Of a DNA stretch of 64,000 nucleotides, positions 53,328-61,600 are shown piece after piece. The stretch is taken from positions 1-64,000 of the forward strand of contig NZ_JBPAOH010000019.1 in the NCBI RefSeq assembly GCF_050875635.1. The letters run 5' to 3'. The stretch comes from Hassallia sp050875635. GTDB lineage: Bacteria; Cyanobacteriota; Cyanobacteriia; Cyanobacteriales; Nostocaceae. The position numbers and the translations under genes were made by a program. How positions within the stretch are numbered: the stretch's first letter is position 1; every line of letters begins with the position of its first letter. The notes under the pieces were generated by a model. The model was not told where the DNA came from. It ran no database searches and saw only the letters and a program-made list of their open reading frames with translations.

Positions 53328-55016
53328 CTAAGCACTAACTTCCGTCGCAGTAGATGGCGGCAGTTCAGCGCTATGATCTATGCCGTAGTCGTAGGGACCG
53401 TGAGTGACAACGGGCAATACTTCCCAGTTTTCTACTATTGGTGGTGAACTGGTTGTCCATTCTAAAGTCAAACCTTGCCAAGGATTATCACCTGCCTTGG
53501 GTCCAGCAATCCAACTCCAAATGACGTTGATGGTGAAGGGAATCACTGAAGCTGCCAATACAAAAGCACCAACAGTACAAATCTGATTCAGGCTGACAAA
53601 TTGCGGATCGTACATGGCAACTCTTCGAGGCATTCCTTGCAAACCCAACTCATGCATCGGCAAAAATGTCAGATTAGTGCCAATGAAGGTGAGGACGAAG
53701 TGAATCCGACCCCAAGTTTCATTCATCATCCGTCCGGTCATTTTCGGGAACCAATGGTAAATGCCAGCGTAAATACCGAATACGGAACCGCCAAACAATA
53801 CATAGTGGAAGTGCGCCACTACATAATATGTGTCGTGTACGTGAACATCAAAGGGGGCTGTTCCCATCGTCACACCGCTTAATCCGCCCATGACAAACAT
53901 GGATAGCAAGCCAATGGCGAATAGCATCGCGGTGGTGAAGCGGATTTTACCACCCCAAAGCGTAGCAACCCAACCGAAAATCTTCACACCGGTAGGAACA
54001 GCCACGATGAGGGTGGAGATGGTGAAGAACATCCGCATCCAACCGGGTGTACCACTGGTAAACATGTGGTGTACCCAGACAAACAAACCGACAACGCAGA
54101 TTGCTACGCTGGAATAGGCGATCGCCTTATACCCAAAAATCGGTTTGCGGGCATGTACTGGTATCACTTCGGACATAATGCCGAAAATTGGCAGAATCAT
54201 CAAATAAACTGCCGGGTGCGAATAAAACCAGAACAAATGTTGGTAAATTACCACATTACCGCCAGCATCTGGTTTAAAGAAGGAAGTACCAAAGTTGATA
54301 TCAAACAACAACAGCACTAAACCAGCCGCTAATACAGGTGTGGAAAGAAGCGCCAAAATAGCGGTTGCTAAAGTTGCCCAACAAAATAAGGGAACTTGAT
54401 CCCATCTCATGCTGGGGACTTTCATCTTCAAGATGGTGATGACAAAGTTCACCGAACCCAAAATTGAGGAAGTTCCCACCAAGACGATCGCTAAAATCCA
54501 CATCGATTGTGCGGTGTTAGCGGTAACTAAACTTAAAGGTGGGTAAGCAGTCCAGCCAGATTGCGAACCGCCAAAAAAGAAACTACCAAGCAGTAATGCA
54601 CCTGCTGGTGGATTCAACCAAAAGGCGATCGCATTCAACTTCGGGAAAGCCATATCTCTAGCACCAACCATCAATGGCACCAGATAATTACCAAATCCCC
54701 CAATTGCACTCGGTACAATCCACAGAAAAATCATGATTGTTCCATGATTCGTCATGAAAGCGTTGTACAAATTCGGGTCGAGGAGGTCTGCATCCGGTGT
54801 CGCTAATTCTGCACGCATAGCAACAGCCATTAGTCCCCCGATGAGATAGAAGACAAATGCTGTAACTAGATATTGGATGCCAATAACTTTATGGTCAACA
54901 TTAAACGTGAAGTAGTCGTACCATTTCCACGCTTGAGGATGGATCGTATGGGCACTCACCAATTGATTTTTATTGTCTTCGTGTGGAGTATTCGGTGGAA
55001 ATTCTACTTTGGTCAT
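53328..55016 (-). CDS. coxA: Cytochrome c oxidase subunit I
   Basis: The protein is 562 aa with 12 membrane segments. Heme and CuB ligands: FMTNHGTIMIFLW (low-spin heme His), FYSHPAVYLMILP (CuB His and the cross-linked Tyr), HHMFTSGTPGWMRM (CuB His pair) and HDTYYVVAHFHYVLFGG (high-spin and low-spin heme His). YSHPAV instead of HPEV marks an A2-type enzyme that lacks the usual channel Glu. It reduces O2 to water and pumps protons. Confidence 0.95.
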   Translation of the reverse strand: MTKVEFPPNTPHEDNKNQLVSAHTIHPQAWKWYDYFTFNVDHKVIGIQYLVTAFVFYLIGGLMAVAMRAELATPDADLLDPNLYNAFMTNHGTIMIFLWIVPSAIGGFGNYLVPLMVGARDMAFPKLNAIAFWLNPPAGALLLGSFFFGGSQSGWTAYPPLSLVTANTAQSMWILAIVLVGTSSILGSVNFVITILKMKVPSMRWDQVPLFCWATLATAILALLSTPVLAAGLVLLLFDINFGTSFFKPDAGGNVVIYQHLFWFYSHPAVYLMILPIFGIMSEVIPVHARKPIFGYKAIAYSSVAICVVGLFVWVHHMFTSGTPGWMRMFFTISTLIVAVPTGVKIFGWVATLWGGKIRFTTAMLFAIGLLSMFVMGGLSGVTMGTAPFDVHVHDTYYVVAHFHYVLFGGSVFGIYAGIYHWFPKMTGRMMNETWGRIHFVLTFIGTNLTFLPMHELGLQGMPRRVAMYDPQFVSLNQICTVGAFVLAASVIPFTINVIWSWIAGPKAGDNPWQGLTLEWTTSSPPIVENWEVLPVVTHGPYDYGIDHSAELPPSTATEVSA

Positions 55017-55064
55017 AATTTTTCCTTTGTTGCTTGTTAGTTGTTAGTTGATAGTTGTTGGTGA

Positions 55065-55105
55065 GCCAGTGCGTTGGGCGGCTCTGCCGACTTGAAGCAC
55101 CTGGC
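55065..55105 (+). repeat. 41-bp double-stem element, copy 5
   Basis: Outer stem GCCAG/CTGGC, inner stem CGGC-TC-TGCCG. It sits inside a TTGTTAGTTG repeat tract between coxA and coxB, splitting it, like copy 4 in its host repeat. Confidence 0.75.
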
Positions 55106-55190
55106 GAACCCGAAGGGTTGTTAGTTGTTAGTTAATAGTTGACACTAACCACTAACTATTAACCACTAACCACTAACCACTATCCACTAA

Positions 55191-56198
55191 CTAATGACTC
55201 ATAGACTCTAGAGTTAGTGAACTAATCCCCATATCATCAGCGTAGGGAGCAAGAAACTCTGAAGTTGATAACTCAGCTGGTTTAACTGCCACAGCTTGAT
55301 TGAGTTCTTGCTTTTGAGCAACTTTGTTTTCTGTCAGCCAACTATTGTATTCTTCTGGTGTTTCTACAATTACTTGCGATCGCATTGAACCGTGATAGCC
55401 ACCGCATAATTCTGTACAAACTATCGGATATGTACCCGTTTTAGTAGCGACGAATCGCAATTGAGTAGGGATACCGGGAATTGCGTCTTGCTTCAATCTA
55501 AATTGCGGTACCCAGAATGAGTGAATTACATCTTGTGCTGACAAGTTGAGTTGGACGTCAGCACCGACTGGAATGTGTAATTCTCCAGAATTAACACCAC
55601 TTTCGGGATAGTTAAATATCCAAGCAAACTGCATCCCGGTAACATCAACAACTAAGTCGGCAACTTTGCCTTGTTCAGCCGGAGTTCCGCCAATACCTAC
55701 TTTTCGCGCTCCTGCGGGTGGTACTGGTACTTCCAATTCCGTTGCTGAGGCGTCACTCAATGTAGCTGCGAGTGCGGTTCCCGGCATCTGAGCAACATGA
55801 GATGGAGAATGGCTATGAGCCATCATATGTCCGGGTGCTTCAATTCCACCCATGCGCGTAAACACATCAACACTGTATATTCCCAAGCACAGGACAATGA
55901 TTGATGGAATTGCCGTCCAAAAAACTTCTAAAGGAAGATTGCCCTCAATATGGACACCATCTGTATCATCACCTTTACGGCGACGATATTTAACCACAAA
56001 AATTAAGATGGTTCCTTCTACTACCAAAAACAGAGCGATCGCAATGCTGAACATGATGTTGAAAAACCCGTCCACCAAAGGCGCTTGTGCTGAAGCTTGC
56101 ACCGGCAGTAAACTATGGTTTTGACCAAGCCAGATGCTTAAAACTGTGACGAATGCCCCAGCAACTAAAGTTAATAATGAAACAGGAATTTCTTGCAT
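55191..56198 (-). CDS. coxB: Cytochrome c oxidase subunit II
   Basis: The protein is 335 aa from ATG 56198 (MQEIPVSLLTLVAGAF), preceded by AGGT; an extra 21 codons upstream are possible. Two membrane helices (about 6-24 and 48-70), then an outside domain. CuA ligands: DVIHSFWVPQFRLKQD (His) and CTELCGGYHGSMRSQV (two Cys, His, Met). A Gly/Ala/Met-rich insertion with HSHSPSHVAQMPG (about 130) is longer than usual. It takes electrons from cytochrome c or plastocyanin. Confidence 0.95.
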   Translation of the reverse strand: MQEIPVSLLTLVAGAFVTVLSIWLGQNHSLLPVQASAQAPLVDGFFNIMFSIAIALFLVVEGTILIFVVKYRRRKGDDTDGVHIEGNLPLEVFWTAIPSIIVLCLGIYSVDVFTRMGGIEAPGHMMAHSHSPSHVAQMPGTALAATLSDASATELEVPVPPAGARKVGIGGTPAEQGKVADLVVDVTGMQFAWIFNYPESGVNSGELHIPVGADVQLNLSAQDVIHSFWVPQFRLKQDAIPGIPTQLRFVATKTGTYPIVCTELCGGYHGSMRSQVIVETPEEYNSWLTENKVAQKQELNQAVAVKPAELSTSEFLAPYADDMGISSLTLESMSH

Positions 56199-56627
56199 AC
56201 ATACCTGCTGTGTACAACATCGTGTTTGTGTGATTTTCTTTCTTTTTACCCCAGGATTCATATCCTGTATTGATGTATATCCTAGGCAGGAAAGAGAATA
56301 GTTTTCTCGCTTGTGAGAGCATCACAACAAGCAGATTTTTTTGCTTTCACCTATATATTTTCTCTATTTATTATAGAGAATCCGGGAAAAATCTCTATAT
56401 TTCTTAATATATTTTGTCCGGCAAAGCTACAACAAAATTTTTGCTTATAGTTAATCTCATTTCCGCTTAATTAAGAGCAACCGTCGTAGAGAGGTTCCAG
56501 ACCGAATGTCTCTACAATATGTGTCTCAACGCCGGACATGATACAACAAGCATTCACAAATCAACTCTCAGTAAAAAAAATAAGGATGAAGTTAAACTCG
56601 CGAATTAATTCGCTCAATCATACAGAT
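56199..56627. other. Upstream region of coxB
   Basis: AT-rich, with a decayed GAGAGGTTCC/GAATGTCTCTAC hairpin (56486-56514). It must contain the coxBAC promoter. No clear NtcA box (GTA-N8-TAC) was seen. Confidence 0.5.
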
Positions 56628-56855
56628 TTATTTTTTCATCCTTTTGCCTTTATCACCACTGATATAGGCTATATTAGCAGCAAGTTTAAATTTGTTAATG
56701 GCTGACATTTTCCCATTTATGGATTGTTCTACTGCTAACTTTTTGCGTAGTTCCGGTAAATATCCAGCATTCCCCTCTTCAGTGTAGAAGGCGATCAACG
56801 CAATGCCGCATCTCAAGTTTATGAATGTACTCAAAAATGGATTGATTGGAATCAA
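56628..56855 (-). pseudogene. Possible gene remnant, unknown
   Basis: A 75-codon frame whose second half looks protein-like (YLPELRKKLAVEQSINGKM and AANIAYISGDKGKRMKK), while its start runs through the neighbouring + strand fragment. No family recognised. Possibly the tail of a lost gene. Confidence 0.3.
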
Positions 56856-57059
56856 CCACTATTTGGGCTAGAAATATTTACAATTGAGTTCTTTAAATAC
56901 GACATCGGTCAAATTCAAATAGCCCTTGTAGACATCGGTGGAAAAGTTCGTAATTTGAGTACTGTTGCAAGAGAGTTTAAAGTTGTGTCTCAAACATGGG
57001 ACAGCTTCATCAGTAATTTAGACGACTTCCAAGAACACCTGCTGAGAGGGATGCATTAG
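56763..57059 (+). pseudogene. Start-less 3' gene fragment, unknown
   Basis: An open frame of 98 codons without an early start codon: VYECTQKWIDWNQPLFGLEIF, YDIGQIQIALVDIGGKVRNL, TVAREFKVVSQTWDSFISNL, and the end FQEHLLRGMH. Protein-like composition. Family not recognised; the tail slightly recalls SUKH-type proteins. It is truncated at 5', probably by the event that placed the TIR cassette here. Confidence 0.45.
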
Positions 57060-57210
57060 CTAGCCCAGACAATAGGGGCTGATGGTTTCTATTTACTTGA
57101 TGCCATTTACTCCCAAAGAGCACCGATTGGAGAGCGATTTTTTTTCGGGGGAGATGGAACTGGGAATACGGTAAGATGACTCAATGTGAGGTTGAGCCAA
57201 CAGAAAATTT

Positions 57211-57312
57211 TCAACCTAGCTTATCGATTCCGAATCCAATAGCCAACAACATAGCTCCCAAGAAAATTATTGAAATGCCAACAAGTTGTTTGAAAGTATA
57301 TCGAGATTCCAT
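57211..57312 (-). CDS. 33-aa membrane peptide, last gene of the TIR cassette
   Basis: MESRYTFKQLVGISIIFLGA, a hydrophobic helix of about 20 residues, and the end GFGIDKLG. The frame is open further upstream (to about 57400) with amphipathic sequence but no start codon. It might be a real small protein or the relic of a larger one. The neighbouring 30-aa peptide also has a single hydrophobic helix and ends similarly (FDKLK). Confidence 0.4.
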   Translation of the reverse strand: MESRYTFKQLVGISIIFLGAMLLAIGFGIDKLG

Positions 57313-57405
57313 TTCGTTTATTACGTCATAGATGATCTGATGGAATACCTTTATAAAACTCCATTCCTTGTAGGGAAGTTGTGCAAAAGCATTCGATAAA
57401 AATAG

Positions 57406-57498
57406 TTATTTAAGTTTATCAAATACCTTCAAAAATAACAATAATCCTAAGAGTAACAAAACTATTCCAATAATTATAATTACTACATCCATCATCAT
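57406..57498 (-). CDS. 30-aa membrane peptide, TIR cassette
   Basis: MMMDVVIIIIGIVLLLLGLL followed by LFLKVFDKLK: one long hydrophobic helix and a basic end. Its ATG overlaps the TGA of the membrane adaptor gene upstream (ATGATGATG), the usual sign of coupled translation. A holin-like or membrane-active peptide is possible but not shown. Confidence 0.5.
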   Translation of the reverse strand: MMMDVVIIIIGIVLLLLGLLLFLKVFDKLK

Positions 57499-57965
57499 TG
57501 TTGTTCCTTACTTTTTTTTTTCTTTTTTGCCAGTCCAATACTTACTAGTACACCACCAAGAGTGGTAATTACTACGCCTAAGACCTGCTCAACTGAAAAA
57601 TGACTGCTAGATTGATCCACCTGGCCTTCAAGTTGAGCTAATAATTTAGAAATTTCTATTTGCTGTGCCTTTATATCTCTCTTTTGCTCATCGTCAAGCA
57701 CAGCATATGCATTACGCTTCAGCAAACTCTCAATGAATTCATTCAATCGCCTTTCTCTCATAAGGCTCTTAATCCTTTCCTTATAGCGTTCCCTTGATAT
57801 TTCAGTTTGAATATTGTCATAAACAGGCAAACCCAGGATATTCTTAATAGCTTGCCCCAAGTTAGGTATATCCCTGTATCCTTCACCATCAAAGAACACC
57901 GCAAAGACCTTAGAGGCTTTATCAATTATTTCTTGCCGAATTATATCAGACTCATTTGCTACCAT
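57495..57965 (-). CDS. Membrane-anchored adaptor protein B of the TIR cassette
   Basis: The protein is 156 aa from ATG 57965 with GGAAG nearby; a GTG at 58010 is an alternative. Residues about 5-110 form the helical domain shared with the TIR protein and protein A: IIRQEIIDKASKVFAVFF, LGQAIKNILGLPVYDNI, YKERIKSLMRERRLNEFIESLL. A helix of about 22 residues (VLGVVITTLGGVLVSIGLA) and a tail KKKKKSKEQQ follow, so the domain faces the cytoplasm on a C-terminal anchor. Family unknown. Confidence 0.65.
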   Translation of the reverse strand: MVANESDIIRQEIIDKASKVFAVFFDGEGYRDIPNLGQAIKNILGLPVYDNIQTEISRERYKERIKSLMRERRLNEFIESLLKRNAYAVLDDEQKRDIKAQQIEISKLLAQLEGQVDQSSSHFSVEQVLGVVITTLGGVLVSIGLAKKKKKSKEQQ

Positions 57966-58065
57966 TCGCGTTCTTCCACTCTTGCTTGAATTAATTGTTC
58001 TTTTAAGCACTCAAACAGAAAAAACTAGTCTTTCTATTCTTTAAGTATCTCCTTTTTTATTCTTA

Positions 58066-58611
58066 TTATTTGTCCTTCGTTACTAACGAAGCAAGAGCCA
58101 TACCCACGAGAGTGATCCCAGCAAGAGTAACTATTCCAGCGGCAGCAACTATGTCACCCGCAACCTTTGCTCCCGTTGAAGCTACCGCCTTGGTAGTATC
58201 TATAAAAGATCGATCTGACTTCCTTTCTTCCGCTTTTGCGTTGTTCAGCTGAACTATTAATTCTAGAATTTTGTGGCAGTCTTGGTCTATTGTTTCCTTT
58301 ATGCTATCGCCAAGCAGCTGATAGCTGCGTTCTTCTGGTAATCCTTTAATAAAGTCTCCTAAACGTCCCAAATTTAGAAGCTTTTCGATCACCAGCCTAT
58401 ACTGTTTACTAATCTCCGATGATATATGGCGGTCAATTGAATTATAAATCTCGAACCCCAAAATATTCTTAATGGAATCAATTAGATCCCTTATACCTTG
58501 GTGTTCCTTGGGGTCAAAGATGTCTCCAAAAACACGCTCAGTTATCGATATTATCTCTTTGTGAATTTTCATTGTTGAATTCTTCAAAGTTTCAGTAGAT
58601 TCGTTTTCCAT
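58066..58611 (-). CDS. Membrane-anchored adaptor protein A of the TIR cassette
   Basis: The protein is 181 aa. Residues about 14-125 hold the shared domain: HKEIISITERVFGDIFD, LIDSIKNILGFEIYNSI, YRLVIEKLLNLGRLGDFIKGLP. A Gly/Ala-rich hydrophobic end (about 145-177, AGIVTLAGITLVGMALASLV) forms one or two membrane helices, with a short KDK tail. It lies 100 bp downstream of the TIR gene and 56 bp upstream of adaptor B, same strand. Function unknown. Confidence 0.65.
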   Translation of the reverse strand: MENESTETLKNSTMKIHKEIISITERVFGDIFDPKEHQGIRDLIDSIKNILGFEIYNSIDRHISSEISKQYRLVIEKLLNLGRLGDFIKGLPEERSYQLLGDSIKETIDQDCHKILELIVQLNNAKAEERKSDRSFIDTTKAVASTGAKVAGDIVAAAGIVTLAGITLVGMALASLVTKDK

Positions 58612-58713
58612 TTTAATTATTCCTCATTTTGTTGAATATCATATTACCTAACACAACTCTTATAAGCAAAAAGTAGTAATTCTAACTATTTATATCCTTA
58701 TTAATGTTTTTTA

Positions 58714-59547
58714 CTATTTATCTAAACTGTTTAGCAAGCTAATAATTTCTTTGTGTACCGCCACTACATTTTTCTTTTCTTTGCTACCAAGGTTCTCAAT
58801 CTCATCCTTCAGTAGAACCTCAATAAATTCATCTAATCGCCCTTTATTGATAAGTTTTTCAACAAATTCCCTATAGCTTGTTTTTGATAATTCAACATAA
58901 ATTAGGTTGTAAAACTTTACTCCTAGTATGGACTTAATTGATACCAATAGCTTTGGTATACCAACATTTTCTTCTTCAGCAAAAATTTTCGCAAAAATAT
59001 TAGAGGTTTTAGTAATTATTTCTCGCCGAACGGCATTGGAATTATTAGGTGATATTAAAGAACTAAAGACTCCTTCTTTTTTCTCACTATTCTGTTGAGG
59101 TAGATATATTAATTCTGGAGCCATCTTATTGTTAAGAATCTTAATCAGTTCATTCAATGGTTCAGTTTCATCAACAGTTCGATGGAATTGTAAATAACGT
59201 CTTGATGCTAATAATGCCTGTTCTTTAGGTAGATCCTCAACACCAGGCAACAAAATTGGAATGATACGCAGATTACTTTTTGCAGAAAACATGATCAACG
59301 CATCTAGCTCCCAAAATCCTTGAAATTTTCCAAAGCCTTCTGAACCCACAAAGAATGCAAAGTTCCGAGATTGAAGAATGCCATGTAGCACTTTGGTTGG
59401 AATAGGATCACCCGGATGAATCTGCTCTTCATCAATCCAAGGATTCAAACCTTGTTGTTTAAGTTCTTGAGCAATGACTCTAACTTGTGGCTTATCCTTG
59501 CTATTGTGAGCAAAGAAAACATCGAACTGTTGGTTGTCTGTCATCAT
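58714..59547 (-). CDS. TIR-domain protein with C-terminal helical adaptor domain
   Basis: The protein is 277 aa with start ATG 59547 behind AAGGAG. TIR domain at 1-140: FDVFFAHNSKDKPQVRVIAQ, LNPWIDEEQIHPGDPI, SRNFAFFVGSEGFGKFQGFW, with Glu80 in the position of the TIR NADase catalytic Glu. Linker at 141-170. Residues 171-277 are the shared domain: REIITKTSNIFAKIFA, LLVSIKSILGVKFYNLIY, YREFVEKLINKGRLDEFIEVLL. TIR domains in bacteria cleave NAD+ or make signal nucleotides in anti-phage defence. No STING, Thoeris ThsA or prokaryotic Argonaute is nearby. Role in defence is inferred. Confidence 0.8.
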   Translation of the reverse strand: MMTDNQQFDVFFAHNSKDKPQVRVIAQELKQQGLNPWIDEEQIHPGDPIPTKVLHGILQSRNFAFFVGSEGFGKFQGFWELDALIMFSAKSNLRIIPILLPGVEDLPKEQALLASRRYLQFHRTVDETEPLNELIKILNNKMAPELIYLPQQNSEKKEGVFSSLISPNNSNAVRREIITKTSNIFAKIFAEEENVGIPKLLVSIKSILGVKFYNLIYVELSKTSYREFVEKLINKGRLDEFIEVLLKDEIENLGSKEKKNVVAVHKEIISLLNSLDK

Positions 59548-59682
59548 AGAACACTCCTTACCTATTCACTTACTTATGGCATTGTTTACCTGACAAACCT
59601 ACTTAGCCTTTGCTGAACTTAGGGTTAGGGGCTATAAATGGCTGGGCGTTGCATAATTGAAGTATGAATCCAAGCGATCGCA

Positions 59683-59860
59683 ATGCAATGTCCAAGGTGT
59701 GGATCAACTCATATACGCAAGAACGGCAGAAAATATGGTAAACAAAATAACATATGTGTGATTTGTGGTCGTCAATTTATTGATTCTTAGGAACAGCAAG
59801 GTTATTCAGAATAAATTCGCAGTGAATGTCTAGAAATGTTTGAACAAAGCTCAAGCTGAC
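59683..59860 (+). pseudogene. IS1-type transposase N-terminal remnant
   Basis: MQCPRCGSTHIRKNGRKYGK and CVICGRQFID give the zinc-finger start of an InsA-type transposase. A stop follows (TAG 59788), but the next codons (EQQGYSE, stop, IRSECLEMFEQ) continue the family pattern. Broken, non-functional. Confidence 0.75.
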
Positions 59861-59953
59861 GCTAAATCTTTTTGCTACTTATCGTTGAGAGCCTTCTGCG
59901 TTGTTGTATGCATTCATCACTTTTTGACGGAGGTCGGTGGAGTAAGCTTTCAT
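59850..59953 (-). pseudogene. IS630-type transposase N-terminal remnant
   Basis: Reading on -: MKAYSTDLRQKVMNAYNNAE, GSQR, stop, VAKRFSVSLS. This is the helix-turn-helix start of IS630-family transposases, cut after about 33 codons by the neighbouring IS1-type scar. Non-functional. Confidence 0.75.
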
Positions 59954-60039
59954 CGCAGATGCACTTTAAAATGACTTTCTGCATTCTCCCATACTGTATT
60001 TAACTCAACTGAGAACCGCTATAGAAGGAGAATGGCACG

Positions 60040-60160
60040 CTTGTTAAGATACAGCCCTTTCCCTGACTGGTTCCCAGCCTGGGAGGCTTTGCCTCCACCT
60101 TTCTTGACGAGAGGCACAGTCAAGGGTTAAATACATTCCCAGCCTTAAGGCTGGGAACGA
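60040..60160. repeat. GGTTCCCAGCC / GGCTGGGAACG repeat unit
   Basis: CTGGTTCCCAGCCTGGGAGGC and CCCAGCCTTAAGGCTGGGAACGAG, two related palindromic pieces around CTTTGCCTCC. A dispersed cyanobacterial repeat of known type. Frames here do not look coding. Confidence 0.6.
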
Positions 60161-60277
60161 GCCGACACAAGGCTTTGGGCTTAACAAGCGTGTCATTCGG
60201 CTTAAGCAGGTGTGCATTCCGATGAGGTTTAGCAAGCGCATTTTCCGGCAATAGCGCTTGAAAAAAGCGCAGAAACC

Positions 60278-60571
60278 TTAACTTACTAAGGCAACATGGG
60301 TGTAGCAATTCTTTGGACAAATTCTTGCACAAGCCTCACAACCAACACAGTTTTCTGGATTAGCCACTGTCATTATTTTCCGTTCGATTTCATCATCATC
60401 TTCATCTTCTACAAATTCGCCTTCTTCGTTTAGCGCTGCCAAAGATAGTACATTATGCCCGCAAATTTTAAAGCATCTGCCACAGCCAATGCACTTTTCT
60501 TGATCGATATCTTGAGCAAATTTAGGTGTCCAAGTTTTACCGCCAAATGTCAAGCCTGTTAGTTGTGCCAT
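60278..60571 (-). CDS. fdxB: FdxB, nif-specific ferredoxin III (4Fe-4S)
   Basis: The protein is 97 aa. Two cluster motifs: CIGCGRCFKICG and CVGCEACARICPKNC, with an acidic loop between them (EFVEDEDDDEIERK). The start MAQLTGLTFGGKTWTPKFAQ is that of ferredoxin III, found in nif clusters. It donates electrons to nitrogenase assembly or reductase. In Nostoc it lies near patB and cox2; here a 4-kb insertion separates it from coxB. Confidence 0.9.
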   Translation of the reverse strand: MAQLTGLTFGGKTWTPKFAQDIDQEKCIGCGRCFKICGHNVLSLAALNEEGEFVEDEDDDEIERKIMTVANPENCVGCEACARICPKNCYTHVALVS

Positions 60572-61600
60572 GAATCTACCTCAGCAATTTTGCTTACTAA
60601 TCTATTTGAACTCTTATTCTCATCCTAACTTAATCTTAATTAGCTGGCTTTATTATTCACAAATGATTATTTTCTCTATCAATTTTTGATGACTTTTACT
60701 TAATATTTGGATTTTTTTAAGTTATTTGAAACTTTCTAGTTGAAACTTTTTACCAATAATTTAAATTAGACGTTGACTGATATCATGCTTGTATAGCCTG
60801 ATTCTGCTGATTTGAGGTGAGACGCAAGATTTATCAGAGCAATCGATTGCTGAAGACTTAAATTCCTTATTTACTGATAAATAGAAATAAATAACTGATG
60901 TTTAATTTGACAAGTTTTGGTAAAATTTGTCTGACTGATGATAGTGTTTATAGAGAAATATGCGTTACCAAATAAAAATAATAAATAGTGTTTAGATATA
61001 CATAATTGCTTTTGTATTAGCTTATGTATATCCGGAATCTATATTGGGCAAAGTAAATGATGTGAAATTTACTTTTTAAGCGATCGCCTACATAACTAAA
61101 TACAAGCTCAATATCATATTTTTGATTATTTACATCAATTCAACACATTTAATTTGTCATTAAAAACTGTAAATTAGCTAACAACATAATTTTTTCCGAA
61201 AAATTATTAATAATATTAATAAGCGCGATAAAATCTATCGCTAAAAAGCTAAATGTTCGTCAATAACAATTATGATTTTTTATTATGTTCAGCTAGCAAA
61301 CGTTTATATATATCCGATGATGTAAGATATTAAAAAATATTTCTAAGCTCCGAAGTGAACAACGTTATCTTAAGATTCGGGAAATATATATTTAATAAAT
61401 AAGTAATATTAAGCTTTAGTTAAAAGCGTTTATAGCATTCAGAGAAATGCAAAGTACTGAATATGGATGTTTCTTGATTAATTTGGCAAGATAATATTCT
61501 TGCAGTCGAAATATTGTGGTGGTGAGTATTAAAAAAAGTAAATACATCCATTCTTAGACTTGAGCCAGATATCGAGAGCGAGTAGAGTGGCAATTGCCGT
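60572..61600. other. Long divergent intergenic region fdxB / patB
   Basis: About 1 kb, AT-rich, no credible gene. A HIP1 site is at 61080. It should contain both promoters and the controls of patB; no clear NtcA box was found. Confidence 0.6.

Noticed and set aside
58714..59547. Thoeris or CBASS assignment for the TIR gene
   Set aside because: No ThsA-like SIR2/SLOG, no cyclase and no STING partner in the neighbourhood.
60044..60332. Two - strand frames of 65-70 codons next to fdxB
   Set aside because: They read through palindromic repeats and the fdxB end in another frame.
60572..61600. tRNA or other structured RNA in the 1-kb gap
   Set aside because: No cloverleaf or CCA-type pattern was found by eye; AT-rich throughout.
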